Notes under the pieces: generated by a model | The model's input: only the letters and a program-made list of their open reading frames with translations | Told to the model about the DNA's origin: nothing | The model's database searches: none | Assembly (NCBI GenBank): GCA_011316305.1 | Contig: SAUG01000027.1 | Coordinates: 124,001-188,000, forward strand | From: Rusavskia elegans | Taxonomy: Eukaryota > Ascomycota > Lecanoromycetes > Teloschistales > Teloschistaceae | Direction: 5' to 3' | Length of the DNA stretch: 64,000 nt | Position numbers and translations under genes: made by a program | In this document: positions 25,713-37,283 of the stretch, piece after piece | Layout: each line of letters starts with the position of its first letter | Position numbering within the stretch: the stretch's first letter is position 1

Positions 25713-26968
25713 TAAAGAAATATAGTAAATCTCTAGATTTTAATCGATTTTATATTCTAAATTCTATAGCGTATTCGATATATAATAAGAAAATTCGAAA
25801 ATTCTTTAATTAGAATTATAAATATATTTAAATCGGGTATTTTTTATAATATTATCTATATACTATTAAATTTATTGAATAAAAATATCCGCGTTTTCTC
25901 CGTAGTATTTAAAAAAAATTTATTAAACTTTAGAGTTATTAAATCTATAGTAGTTAAATGATTTAGAATATAAATTTAAATAGTAGCTTCTATGGAAACG
26001 GTAGTAAAATAATTGGAAGTCTAATTCTAGAAGATCGTAAATATAATCTAGCAGTTTTCTATTAATATATAAACTAATAGTTTTCTTTTACTAAATCTCG
26101 GTATTTTACTAAACGTCTTTTATCTATAGTTAGGCACTATCGCTGACTATTCTATTTACTAGTATTTATATTATCGAAGTTAATAACACCGATTAAGATT
26201 TTAATAAATTACTATTCCGTTTTTAAACTATTATACCTTGCTAGTAGACTGAATTTATTATCTAATCTTTTATTAAAATTCTATTTAATTACCCCGAATT
26301 CCGAATATTAGATAAATATAATTACTTCTCGCTAGATCTAATTATAAATATCTATATATATATATTAATAATAGAAGAAAAAATAATGTATTAAATTCTT
26401 GCGAATTTTAGTAATATAAAAAATCTATAGATTTACCTTAAATTAATAAATAGTATAAAGCTATAGAAGAAAACCTATTATTTTTAAAACTAAATAATAT
26501 TTAAATACTATATACTAAAATATTAATACCTTTTATAAAACTATTTCTAAGAAATAGATAGATATATAAAATTAAAAAGGACGCCGATAGTAATATTATA
26601 TTATTTAAAGCTCGTTAGATTTTTTATAGTTTAAATAGAACTTTTATTTTGATTATTAAATCTATATTATATATAGCTATTTTCACTATAGCTATCTTAC
26701 TATCTACCGTCTAGAGTTCGATTAAATTGACGTTAGAAATGCCTTTCTCTATAGTTATAAAGACGAGATTATCTATATATAGTATTCTATTAGTTTCGGA
26801 AATATTAATATAATATATATATTCTTTAACATATTCTATAGTTTTAAATAGTCGCTTCAAATCTAGTACCGCTACTTCGTTAAATTCTTTACTATTAAAT
26901 TTCTAGAATACGATTAAAAATTTATTTATAATAGTATAATTAATATTAGTATTTATATTAATAATATC
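25713..26968 (+). pseudogene. Copia III integrase/RT region
   Basis: At about 26729-26800 the plus frame reads DVRNAFLYSYKDEIIYI, matching the (Q)xDVKxAFLxGxLxExIYM block in the fingers/palm of Copia reverse transcriptases. That block includes the first catalytic Asp. The same block occurs inverted in Copia I and II. Upstream (25713-26600) must hold the integrase-RT linker but no motif is clear. The segment is cut at 26968 by SINE S2. Stops are all of the RIP type. Confidence 0.65.
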
Positions 26969-26971
26969 TTC

Positions 26972-27393
26972 GGCCTGGATGGCGTAGTAGTAACTCTGCG
27001 TGACCTGAAGGCCTAACGGATCCAGCGTTCTTCGGAGTTAACGGAATTAATCCGGCGAATCGGAGGTTCGAATCTTTCGAAAGCTAATTTAATACTTGAA
27101 TTTTTTCTATCGACTAAGTCGATTATTATAGGGAGTTTATATAAGAACTATATAGAGTAACTAATTTGTAGACTGTTTCGTATTCGTATAAATCGATCGA
27201 ATTGGAATTGAATCTAAAAATGTTAAATAAATTACGGTTTCTCTCTGGATTTTAGTCCAAATCTAGCTCCTTCGGGAATTCTAAATTGAATTTTCGATAA
27301 AATATTTAAATTATCGTAATCTGATCGATTTAGCGCCTCTAGTATTAAATCGAGAAAGACTAAAATAAAAATCCGATTGATTAAATCGTATAT
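26972..27393 (+). mobile_element. tRNA-derived SINE, copy S2
   Basis: A second SINE lies in Copia III, the same family as 50887-51326. It has A box TGGCGTAGTAG (26980-26990), B box GGTTCGAATCT (27065-27075) and a T-run at 27101-27106. The flanks ATTAATAATATC (26957-26968) and ATTAATGATATC (27394-27405) match at 11 of 12 positions, a good target duplication that fixes both borders. There is no coding capacity, so it would depend on a LINE for movement. Confidence 0.88.
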
Positions 27394-27405
27394 ATTAATG
27401 ATATC

Positions 27406-28196
27406 CGCCTATATAATACTAGTTATAAGAATATTAATAATATTAAAGTATATCTAAACGAATGTTTTTAAATAATAGATTTCGATTCTATTAATTTCTA
27501 CTTCGATATAAAAATTATTAGAAACCGGAAACCGAAAACTATTTAATTAAATTGAATAATCTATATTAAATTTTTTTTAAAAGATTATAGCTTCGCTATC
27601 TATAATAATAATTTATTTATATCTATAGATTTTTGCCTTTATTTAGAAATTTATCCTATTAATTAAATCTACTTTCTACTAATAAAATATAAATATTAAA
27701 ATACTATCGGCTTTTTAATATATATTTTATTTAGAATCTATTTCGATATTACTTCCGCTATTTCTATTATTAGACGATATTGACCTAAGTCTATAAACTA
27801 CTACTACAATACTATTATTGGAATTTTTAAATAATTATATAAAACAGTTTACTTTATATTTATTTATAGAAACGATCTATTAAATTATTGGAAATATACT
27901 AATACTAATTGAATAGATAACTAGAAGATCTATTATTCCATTTTTAAATAGATTTTTAATATTAGATCCGACGATATTAGCTAGTTATCTAAACGGTAAA
28001 CTATTATAATTATATTAACTATCGAAATAGAATTAGATGGAGAAACTAGAGCTATTAAAATAACTATTTGGTTAAATATATTGAAAGTTAGTTATTAATC
28101 AATAAATAGAATCTAAATACCATTTTAAATATTATAATCTTTTATAGCGATAACCAGAACGCTATCGCTTTTACTAAAAAATTATAGTTCTATAAT
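27406..28196 (+). pseudogene. Copia III RT end and RNase H, truncated
   Basis: From about 27930 the plus frame reads IFNIRSDDIS, then LSKRQTIIIILTIEIELDGETRAI and, about 50 codons on, SDNQ-like ITRTLSLLLK in a shifted frame. This is the Copia RNase H pattern (GSGAISWxSKRQxxVALSTxEAEY and DNxxAxxLxxNPxxH). RNase H removes the RNA template after reverse transcription. The domain stops at 28196, before the conserved THHIDxxYH-type block, at the border with the weakly mutated spacer. No 3' LTR follows. Confidence 0.65.
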
Positions 28197-28425
28197 ATAA
28201 AGCCAAGGCCCCGTTTAAGGAACTGCGTAGTAGATAGATGCGAGGAATAGGTCTATTAGATAGTAGAGCTAATTAATAGCGAGAAGAATTCTCTTCGTAC
28301 AGAGTTATTACTCTGTTAAAGCCTTTAGCTACTAGCGCGCTTGGTACCCCGAAAGGCTTGGCTGCAAACTCGCAAAAGGTAAATCCTTCCGACCTTACAA
28401 CTAGAGCAGGGTCTAAATATAATAT
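28197..28425. other. Weakly RIP-mutated spacer between two opposed Copia relics
   Basis: About 230 bases keep CpA, TpG and GC content well above the neighbours. They sit exactly where plus-strand Copia III (RNase H) and minus-strand Copia II (RT) both break off. They contain the hairpins ACAGAG/CTCTGT (about 28299-28316) and GCCTTT/AAAGGC (about 28321-28361), and an inverted pair AGCCAAGG (28202-28209) / CTTGGCT (28362-28368). There is no reading frame, A box or B box, and no similarity that I can see to A, B, C or SINE. It may be a small MITE or host sequence at a rearrangement join. Confidence 0.5.
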
Positions 28426-29490
28426 ATATTGTAAAGCCGATAGTATTCTAATATTTATATTTTATCGGTAGAAGATAGTCCTAGTCGATATAAATAGTTT
28501 CTAAACAAAGGCCGAAATCTGTAGAAATAGAAATATTATATTTATTAATAGTTAAACTATTATATTTCAAAATAAATATAATATAATTAGTTTAGTTTAA
28601 TTTAATAGTACGGAGTTTCCGGTTCCTAATAATTTTTATACCGAAATAGAAATTAACGGGACCTTAATCTAATATTTAAATAATTTATTTAGATATATTT
28701 TAATAATATTTAAATTCTAAATATTAGCGCTATATAAATCAATATTATTATTAAAGATACTATAATCGGATTCTAGAAATTTAAAGCTAATAATAGCGAA
28801 AAAAATTTAGTAAAATAGCGGTACTAAATCTAAAGTAACTATTTCCCGGAGATTATATATTATATTAAAGTCGTTAATACTAATAGAATATTATATAAAA
28901 ATATTTTTATCTATTTAACTATAGAGGAAAGCGGTCTTAATATCTATTTAATCGAAATCTAGACTATAGACGGCAGCTATAGTAAAAATAGCTTTATATA
29001 ATATTAGCTTAATAATAGAAATAAAAGTTTTTACTAAATTAAGATCGGTATTTTATTAAAAACTATAAATAATCTAGCGAGATTTAAAATATATAATTTT
29101 ATTATCGGTATTTCTTTTAATTTTATATATCTATTTACTTTCTAGAAGATATTTTATAGAAAGTAATAATACTTTAATATATAGTTTCTAAATATTATTA
29201 AAATCTAATAATACTAGTTTTTTTTCTATAGTTTTATATTATTTATTAGCGTAGAATAACTCTATAGCTTCTTTATATAACTAGAATTCGGAAAAATCTA
29301 ATACTATATCTTTTTTTTTTTAGTATTAATAAATAAATAGATATTTATAATTAGATCTAGTAAAAAATAATTATAATTTTCTAATATCTAGAATTCGGAA
29401 TAGTTATATAAAACTTTAATAAAAGATTAGATAGTACGATCGATTTACAGACGAAATATAATAGTTTAAAGATGAGATAGTAATATATCG

Positions 29491-29517
29491 GAATCCGAAT
29501 CCGAATCCGAATCCGAA
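29491..29517 (+). repeat. Hexanucleotide repeat (GAATCC)n
   Basis: Four and a half copies of GAATCC lie inside Copia II. The homologous place in Copia I (about 41998-42020) has only GAATTAGAATCCGAATT, so the array expanded in this copy or decayed in the other. Confidence 0.8.
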
Positions 29518-31261
29518 TGATTAACTTCGATAATACGAGAATTTAATAAAAGGAAACTATTAATTTAAATATTAATAGAAAGTTACTAGATTACGACTAT
29601 AACCTTCTAAAATCGGATTTTTTATTAATACGCTGCCGTTTCCGTAAAAGCTACTATTTACTTTTATATTCTTCTAATTCCTATATATCTAATTAATCTA
29701 AATCTTAATCTATTTCTTTAAATACTATAGAAAAGATACGGACGATTTTATTTTAGAAATTTAATACTTTATAGAGAGTATCGCTATAGTAACCGACTAA
29801 AATATATTTATTGCTCCGAATATTAAATTTCCGAATCTTATAACTATATATTAGATATATTATAGAATCGAAAATACGGAATAAATTTATATCTAAAATT
29901 TACTATATTCTTTTTTTTTTTTAGAAAATTATACCTAATTTACTACTAGATAATAGAAAATATAAAAAGATAATAGTTTTAATAAATAGTAGCTAATATT
30001 TTTATTTAAATTATTATAAACTTATATAGAATATATTTTATATATTAATATTTATCTAGAAATATTATTCTATTATAGATTATTAGATATAGTAGATTTT
30101 TACTAGATATATTTATTAAATAAAACTTTTAGATATAATATAGTTTCTAAACTTATTTTTACTATAAAAACGTCTAATAATAAAAATATTTTTTTTATTA
30201 TAGATATAGAAGTAGTTCTAATATTTAAAGATTTTAGAAATATTTTTTATTTATGTTATATAGATACTATATTTCTAGATATTAATATCTAGAAAAATAA
30301 AAATATATTAGCTTTTATTATATATTATTAGAATTCTATTAATTTAAATAGAATCTATATAGTTAGTATAAACGAAGTCTATAGACTTATTACTAAAACG
30401 GATATATTTTATTTAAATCTATTTATATTATTTATCTAAAATATAAATTTTATAAAAATCGGATTTAAATTTAGAAATTTTAAATAGATCGAATTCTATA
30501 AATATATCTACTAACTTATATAAAATTTAGTTATCTAGATATCTAAGCCGGGCGTACTAGATACTTTTTACTTCTATTAATATTTTAGTAAAATCCTTTA
30601 AAACTATATCGGATATTAATAAAAATAAAAACGAAAATAGAAAAGAAAAAATGAAAAATTATTTATAGAATCGCTCTATATAGTATTAGTATTTAATAGA
30701 AATAGATTTTATATATATAGATAAATAACGTTATATACGGAGTATTAAATCTAGAGCTAAAGTTATAGTCTTTAATAATTATTATAGTATCTATTTTTAA
30801 AATTTATAATATTAATAGAAAGTTAGTATCGGATCCGAAAATATAAAAAATATTATAGAATTCTTTAGAACGGTATTTACTATTAATAAATTTATTAAAT
30901 TTAATAGTATTTCTAGTAATTAGTTAAAAGCTTATAGCGCTATTAATACTAGTTATAGACTCGTTCTAGATAGATTTTATACTAGAATAAATACAGAAAT
31001 ACCGCTAGAAAATAGTATAATAGTTATAGATATAGTCGAATATTTAATTATTAATTAAATTTAATATATTTAATAAAACCGATAAAATTATAGAAATAAA
31101 AATTATAAAGCTAAAATTAATAGAAGCCGGTACTATTATAATAGAAGTTAGTAATTATTCGAAATTAATAGATTTATTTTTAGATTTATTATCTTTAAAT
31201 TTATCATTTTTATTATCTTTTTTTCATTATCTATACTTTTATTATTATTACCTTTTTAGTA

Positions 31262-32060
31262 TTTAGGTGACGTCTCCAGTACTTGAACAGCGTATGAATA
31301 TGCTATTCAGATTATATAATTAAAAACATTATATAATTAAAAATGTCGAGTATAGACAATACGAATATACCGTAATTAGTTATATCTATTCAAAGCAATA
31401 TACTGTTTTACGAAAACAGGCTGTTCGTATTATATTTTAAATTACCGTAAAATATAAAAATCGATCTATCGGCCTATAGACCGACGTTTCGAGGTCTTAA
31501 TCCTATAGGTCGATTTATTTTATCTAGGCGGGTTAAATAGCTAAATTAGTTTAAAAAATCGAAAACCGAGAGATTCGAACCCTGAACCTACCGAATTATC
31601 CAATCGGGACTAGTTTATAGAAGGATAGAATATCTATAGTACTTTACTTACTAGACTAAACAGAGTTATAGATTATAAATCTGATAAATTAAATATATAG
31701 TAGAGCTTTGGATTGATTAAAATATTATTTTAATATTAAGTTAATATTATATTAGTATCCAATTAATCTATAATCCTCTAAAATAATTAATTAGCAGTAA
31801 ATTAACGAGTTATAAAGGAAAATTGACTATTATAATATAATTTCAAGTTCTAGATAACAGACTATTAATAGACTTTTTCTAAAAACAGCTAATAGTACTA
31901 AACTCGCTATTATTATAAACGTTTTATTCTTTGAAATTATATATCTACTAGCAGTTTTAATAAATTTAACTATTAATAGGATATCTATTTTACCTACTAT
32001 ATTACTTTTAATTAACAGTAAATTAACAGGCCATCTGGAAACTAGCAGCGCCTCCTAAAG
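31262..32060. mobile_element. Short TIR element A2 inserted in Copia II
   Basis: This element of about 799 bp is the same family as A1 and A3. The left end is TTTAGGTGACGTC (CCTTAGG eroded), the right end AGCGCCTCCTAAAG, followed by TA (32061-32062). The homologous empty site is visible in Copia I at about 43860-43880, where ATATTTACTACCGCTATT runs through uninterrupted. This proves insertion and fixes the borders to within two bases. The CTGTTTT/AAAACAG hairpin and the tRNA-like module are present. It has no reading frame. Confidence 0.88.
31571..31660 (-). promoter_or_regulatory. tRNA-like Pol III promoter inside A2
   Basis: On the minus strand, TTTAGTCTAGTAAG at 31660-31647 corresponds to the A box (decayed) and GGTTCGAATCT at 31581-31571 to the B box (one change). 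A T-run on the minus strand follows at about 31557-31552. It is weaker than in A1. Confidence 0.55.
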
Positions 32061-32489
32061 TACCGCTATTTTTCTATTTTTCTACTATTTGAATCTTCTT
32101 TAATTTAGAAAATAGACTATAGTAGATATCTTTTATATAGCTATTTCGGTTATAATAGAAAAAGTAGTTAATTTTAATAATTCGCTTATTCGGGTTATTT
32201 ATAGATAGAAAGGCTTTAGTTCTAGTAATAGTAGATTTAGTACTACTATATTAGTAATTTGTACTACAAATTATAATATTAATAGTTTTATTTATAATAA
32301 CTATCTTCTATTTTTATTTATTTTTATTACTAATAATAATATTACTTAAAATAAATAAGGTCTAGAAATAGCTAAAAGAAGTACTAAAACTTTATAGAAA
32401 TTTTAAAATAAAAAAGTTTTCTAAAATAGTAATATCTATAGCTAAAATTGTATTAGTAAATTTTTAGAATTTAGCTATATATCTTAGAG

Positions 32490-34892
32490 GCCGCCCCATA
32501 TTTAGCCATATTAAATTATTATTATATATACTCGTTATTACGGGTAATAGAAATCTAATAGCCTCTATACGTATAGTAGAAAAGTAACGCTACTCTAATA
32601 TATCTTTTAGTCTAACGTTATAGTTTTGGTACTATACTTTTATATAGAATAAAGAGTATAATAAAAAGTATTATAGACTATATACTATAGCGACTACTAT
32701 ATTTAGATTAGATTCTATATTAGAATTTGAACTATAATAAATATATATTTTATATATATTAGAACTAATATATCATCTATTTTTATTCTACTCTTTACTA
32801 AAAACTATAGATTAATTATAATATAAATAAAATAAAGGTATATAATTCTTTTTAGATTTTATTTTACTTTAAAGTACTAAAATGATAAAAAGAAATCTAT
32901 AAGACTTTAGTAAACTATATAGAATATTATATTAAAGTAAATATATCATCTATTATTTCTATCGAAGCCTAGAGTATTATACTATCTATCTATATTTTCC
33001 AGCCCATAATCTCTAAACGCTTCTATTAAAATAATATCTTAAAAATATATAGAACCCCTCGCTATAATTCTATAAATATAGGTATAGATAGAATAACTAA
33101 AAAATAATTTAAATAGCCTTTTTAATAGTATTATTCGGTAGTAGTAAATTATTACCCTGTCTATTAACCTGATTACTATTATCCTAATTACCGTTATTCT
33201 AGAATCTATAATTTCTCGAATCTTTATTATTAGACCCCTTTTCTAAATTTTTAGGAGTTTTACCGATCTATATCTACTTTTATTTTTATCGGGCTCTATA
33301 TCTTTTTTTAGCAGCTTTACGTTTCGGAATAGATTTCTAAATAATTTTAACTAAATCCTTTAATATTATACGGAATTTTTTAGAATCCTCTATTTTACTA
33401 AATACCTAGTATAGTAGAAAGTATACGAATTTAAAGTCCTATTTACTATAAGGGTCTCGAGTTTAGTTACGTATTAATTTTACGCGGGCGGCCTATAAGC
33501 GGTTAGAATATAGAAATAATATCAAGAGTATCTAATATTCCTTAAAATATATAGAAAGTTTTCTTCGAAACCCGGGCTATTTTAAAAATATCGACTATAG
33601 ATATAGTAAAATTAAAGATAAAAATAAAAGAGGAAAGGAAATATATATTAGTAAAAGCTATAGCGAAAGATCCAATATTTTTTATTTTCTAATACGTTTT
33701 AGTAGTATCTTCTTTAATAAACTATTTTACTTTTTTCTATCGAAAGGTTAGCTATTATACTATAGAGAATTAAAGAAATAGAATCTTATATCTATATTAT
33801 TAGTATAAAATCTTCCCTAGTTACCTTTATACTATATAATATATCTTTTAGAAATTTTATACTTCTAGTTATATTTATAAATCCTTGAGCCCTAGATATT
33901 AGTAATAAACTTATAGATATTATTAAAATTAAAGTATAGTAAGAAGCGGATACGGTATTTATTTTATAATTTAGATATTCTAGGTTCGAAATTAGAGGTA
34001 AATTTAAAAATATCGATTTTTAATCAGTTAAAGTTCGACTAGTTTATTAGATTTACTTTCCTTTAACTTTTTATTTTTTTTTACGATAGCTTGCTTTCCT
34101 TTAGGCGACTTAGGGTCCTGGTCTACTATACTATCGAGCTCTTTATCTCGATTACTATTAATAGTAGAGGTGGACTATATATAAATTAGCTATAAGATAT
34201 ATATATATGGGAGGAAAGAATAAATATCGAATAGCGATTATTAGATTTAGAAATATTAGTAGTAGGTTTAGATACTAATTTACCGCTTTATTTTTTGCCG
34301 CCCTTTAATCTACTATTATAAGTAAATATAGTAGGTATACCCTTTAGCTTATTCTTTTTCCTCCTAGACTATTCGGTAAGACGTAGAGAGGACTGCTGCT
34401 AAGAATCCAGCTCCGAGTCTTCTTTACGGAAGCTGATATTAAGCGGTTTATAATTATTTTTACTACGGCGGGACTTCTATATAATATTTAATTATTAGAA
34501 TAGAGTTTTTTTAGCTACTTTATAAGACTAGAAACCTTTAATTTAATTATTAGATTTCCGTTTCCGAGAGCTAGGAAATAGTATAGTAAATAGATCTTTT
34601 AGTTTTAACTAAAAGGTAGGTAATATATTCTAAAATATATTAGAAGATCGAAAACGATAAAATAGAGGTATACTAGCTAAAAAGTAGTAGATTCGATAGA
34701 AATAAAATAAAAAAATAATTTTTAACTTTTATTATAGTAAAAGGTAAAAAAAGAAGGCTCGACTAGTATTAATACTGGATAATATACTAGATAATATATA
34801 TGGAAGATAGTTATATCGTAAAATAGGTAGGAAAGATAGACGTTATAGAGGAAGTAGATAATAATCGAAGAAATAGATTTAGATACAGAAAC
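32490..34892. other. Decayed coding DNA, unassigned (minus strand favoured)
   Basis: Both strands show RIP decay. On the minus strand, about 34160-34040 reads STSTINSNRDKELDSIVDQ followed by a Lys-rich run. About 33290-33130 reads an Asn/Gln-rich stretch such as NNGNQDNSNQVNRQGNN. Charged and Asn-rich segments like these are common in retrotransposon Gag, but no zinc knuckle or domain could be confirmed. TIR element A3 follows at 34895. Confidence 0.35.
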
Positions 34893-34894
34893 TA

Positions 34895-35694
34895 CCTTAG
34901 GTGACCCCTCTAGTATCTGAACAGCTTGTTAACATCCTGTTAAAGTCAAGTTGAAAAGAATATTACGTAATTAAAAATATCGAGTATAGGCAATACGAAT
35001 ATACCGTGATTAATTATATCTATTAAAAATAATATACTATTTTATAAAAATAGACTCTTCGTATTATATTTTAAAATACCGTAAAATATAAAAATCGATC
35101 TATCCGCTTATAGGTCGACCTTTTAAGATTTAAATCCGATAGATCGATTCATTTTATCTAGGCTATTTAAATCGCTAAATTAGCTTAAAAAATTAAAAAC
35201 CGAAGGATTCGAATACTAAACCTCTCGAATTATTTTAATTAGGACTAGTTTCTAGGATTAGATAAACTTTTATCTAAATACCTAGACCATCCGACTATAT
35301 TATATAAAATTAAACTTATAGTTAGAGATATTCTAGAATCTTTCTAAATTTATAAACAGTATTCTAATATTATATTAATACTTTATTAACAACTTATTAG
35401 CATCTTTTATAGTAAAATAATATCTTAATATTATTTTAATTAGAAGTTAATATTAATATTATACTTCTAAACTACGTCTAGTTTTTAAAAATAAAATATT
35501 AGTAGTAAGTTATATAAAATATACCGTTTCTATATACTAGCTATTTTATATTACTCGATATTAATTATTATAGGCAGTTAATTTCTAGTAATCTAAAACT
35601 TAAATATTAATATCCGATAAATATCTTATATCTTTCAACATGTAATTAATATAATGTTGACAGGCCACTCCAGAACATAAGGCGCCACCTAAAG
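34895..35694. mobile_element. Short TIR element A3, with a hybrid tRNA-like head
   Basis: 800 bp bounded by TA at 34893-34894 and 35695-35696. The ends are CCTTAGGTGACCCC and GGCGCCACCTAAAG. The left half and hairpin region match A1 and A2. The A-box end of the tRNA-like module differs: on the minus strand it reads GTCGGATGGTCTAGGTATT, which is the head of the B family (40471-40490), while the B-box end is of A type. The last 45 bases are the closest match to the right end of the 10-kb element (GACAGGC, then AGAACA, then GGCGCCACCTAA). Confidence 0.88.
35205..35291 (-). promoter_or_regulatory. tRNA-like module of A3 (B-type head, A-type tail)
   Basis: On the minus strand TGGTCTAGG at 35289-35281 is the A-box core. 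The B box at 35215-35205 is eroded (TATTCGAATCC). A T-run lies at 35192-35187. Promoter activity is doubtful in this copy. Confidence 0.5.
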
Positions 35695-35700
35695 TATAGA

Positions 35701-35758
35701 GCGGGGGAGACGGGGAGACGGAGAGGCGAGGAGGCGGGGAATATACTAAAACCCCCCC
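35701..35758 (+). repeat. G-rich patch followed by C7
   Basis: 35701-35739 is a run of GGGGAGAC-, GGAGAGGC- and GAGGCGGGG-type units with almost no T, and 35752-35758 is seven C. It lies five bases beyond the TA that closes A3. GC-rich DNA is otherwise absent here. With no CpA or TpG, RIP has no target. Three runs of four or more G could support a G-quadruplex. Confidence 0.75.
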
Positions 35759-37102
35759 TACCTTTAGCGCTAAAGTTAGGTAATAGTTTTAAGATTTATT
35801 TTTTAACCTAGAATATATAGCTCTCTAACCCTTTATTTTACTACTAATTCTACGTTTCTTTTTATAAATTATATTTTAATACTTTTTATAGATTTAGATC
35901 GAGCTATAGAGATTAGCCAGAGATCTTCTGGCTAGATAGGAGATACTATTAACTATCCTAATATAATAATCAATATTTTTATTAATTTTATATTAGCTTA
36001 TTATTTCTTCGATAGTCTTCTACGCGATATAAATATATATTATAACGCTCGCTCTTTCTTTTAGATTATTAAGCTAGATATAAACCGATAATAATATTTT
36101 CCTACTATAGTCTATAGGAATTCGTCGAGATATTCTACCGATAGTGAACTCTTTCGCGCTAGTAGGCTATAGCGTAGTAGCTACTATAAGTTATCTAAAG
36201 CGAGGTATTTAATAGAATCATTAGAAATAGTAATTTAAAGGGTCTAGTTATCGAGAGTTTTATTTTTTTTATAGAAAAAAAAGACTTTATATATTTATTA
36301 TCCGTACCTCTATTACTACTATTTAGTTTATTGTTAACTAATAATTCAATTATTATAGGCTTCTTTTATAAAAGATACTATAGTATTAAAAGTCGCCTAT
36401 ATTTTCCCGAAGCTTACTACTAATTCCCGCCCGAAAATTTCTAGACCTGCCTATTATATCTTTCTAATTTTCGAATTATTTCCTTTTTTTTATCTACCGT
36501 ATCTATCCGGTACCTTTATAGTTCTTCCGATAATCTCTAAACTTTTCTAAACTCGCCTATTATTAGCTGCTATTTCTAGATCTTTCTATATTTTTTTAGA
36601 CTTTTTACAGTCTTTCTAGTAGATCTGTATCCTATTAGTAATTTTATTCAAGTATTTTCCTTAATCGGCTTCTATTAGTATAATATTTTAAAATATCGGA
36701 AATATATAATCTAGAGGTTTATATATAGGCCTAATCTAATAAAAATAACTCATTTTAATCTAAAATTTTCAGTAAACGTCTGCCAATCTTTTATAAATAA
36801 TTAGAAATATAAAAAACAGTATTAAAAAAAAAGATACGTATATAGAATTAATTATCGTAGTTTTAATATTTCCTTTTACTACGTAAAAAGTATTTAGTTC
36901 GATTTAGTATATAGACTTTGTACTAAAATTAAAATATGGATTCTTTAATTAATATAGCTATAGTAACAGCGGTAATAATATACAATCCGGACTAGATAAA
37001 TAAAGCTTCTAGATATTAAATAGGATTACTAAAAAGGGTATTAATATAGATATCCTTTAAAATTATTATAGTATTATTTACTAATAAGAAATCTAGATAG
37101 CT
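35759..37102 (+). pseudogene. Left part of an unidentified long coding relic split by Copia I
   Basis: The plus frame from about 35895 reads DLDRAIEISQRSSGQIGDTI and continues coherently to about 36240 (RNSSRYSTDSELFRASRL). Further coherent plus-strand stretches reach 37102. Copia I then interrupts (TSD ATTTC at 37103-37107). Because Copia I carries a perfect TSD, the ancestral sequence continued directly at 46098. I recognise no domain. The decay is of RIP type, so the source was repeated in the genome and is probably a transposable element. Confidence 0.4.
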
Positions 37103-37107
37103 ATTTC

Positions 37108-37283
37108 TATTGAAATCATATATATGGAATATCAAACTTGATTCACTAAAATGGGCTTTCGCCTGGACTAAGTATATAAAAAGGAGGTGGCAGGGCCTTA
37201 GCGCTGAGAGCCACTAGGCCTAATCGGTACTAGCGCCCTTAGTACCTTGGTATAGCTATTATACGTAATACGTACTTCTATTA
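37108..37283 (-). repeat. Copia I 3' LTR
   Basis: 176 bp. On the minus strand it starts TAATAGAAGTACG (originally TGTTGGAAG) and ends GATTTCAATA (originally CA). It is the least mutated of the four LTRs: GGCAGGGCC, GAGAGCCACTAGGCC and CGCCTGGACT blocks are intact. There is no primer-binding site on its outer side, as expected for a 3' LTR. Confidence 0.88.
37171..37182 (-). promoter_or_regulatory. LTR TATA box
   Basis: TTTTTATATACT on the minus strand, about 100 bases into the LTR, conserved in the plus-strand LTR as TTTTTATATACTT (62301-62313). It is the probable Pol II promoter of the Copia family. Confidence 0.55.

Larger units (their letters stand above)
11145..28196 (+). mobile_element. 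Copia element III (plus strand), truncated and full of nested insertions
   Basis: Pieces at 11145-11709, 23432-25284, 25713-26968 and 27394-28196 join into one Copia-order retrotransposon: leader, gag, (integrase), reverse transcriptase, RNase H. Leader and gag align with 63285-64000, which is downstream of a real Copia LTR. The insertions are a poly(A) retroposon (11710-23431) carrying B2 and the 10-kb TIR element, plus SINEs at 25285-25712 and 26972-27393. Neither LTR was found: the 5' side fades above 11145 and the RNase H is cut off at 28196. Without insertions about 4.4 kb remain. All frames are broken by RIP-type stops. Confidence 0.8.
28426..32490 (-). mobile_element. Copia element II (minus strand), truncated, interrupted by A2
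   Basis: 28436-31255 and 32063-32490 match Copia I at 40900-43860 and 43860-44290 along their whole length and in the same orientation, so this is another copy of the family. On the minus strand the order is gag (32490-32063 and on), integrase, then RT, with the motif DIKTAFLY-type block at about 28955-28915. It is cut in the RT at 28426 and in gag at 32490, so no LTR remains. TIR element A2 sits at 31262-32060. It carries the hexamer repeat at 29491-29517, which is absent or decayed in Copia I. Confidence 0.8.

Noticed and set aside
34895..35694. CRISPR-like array, because the same 800-bp unit recurs
   Set aside because: The recurring units are dispersed, have terminal inverted repeats with TA duplications, and show no short repeat-spacer pattern.
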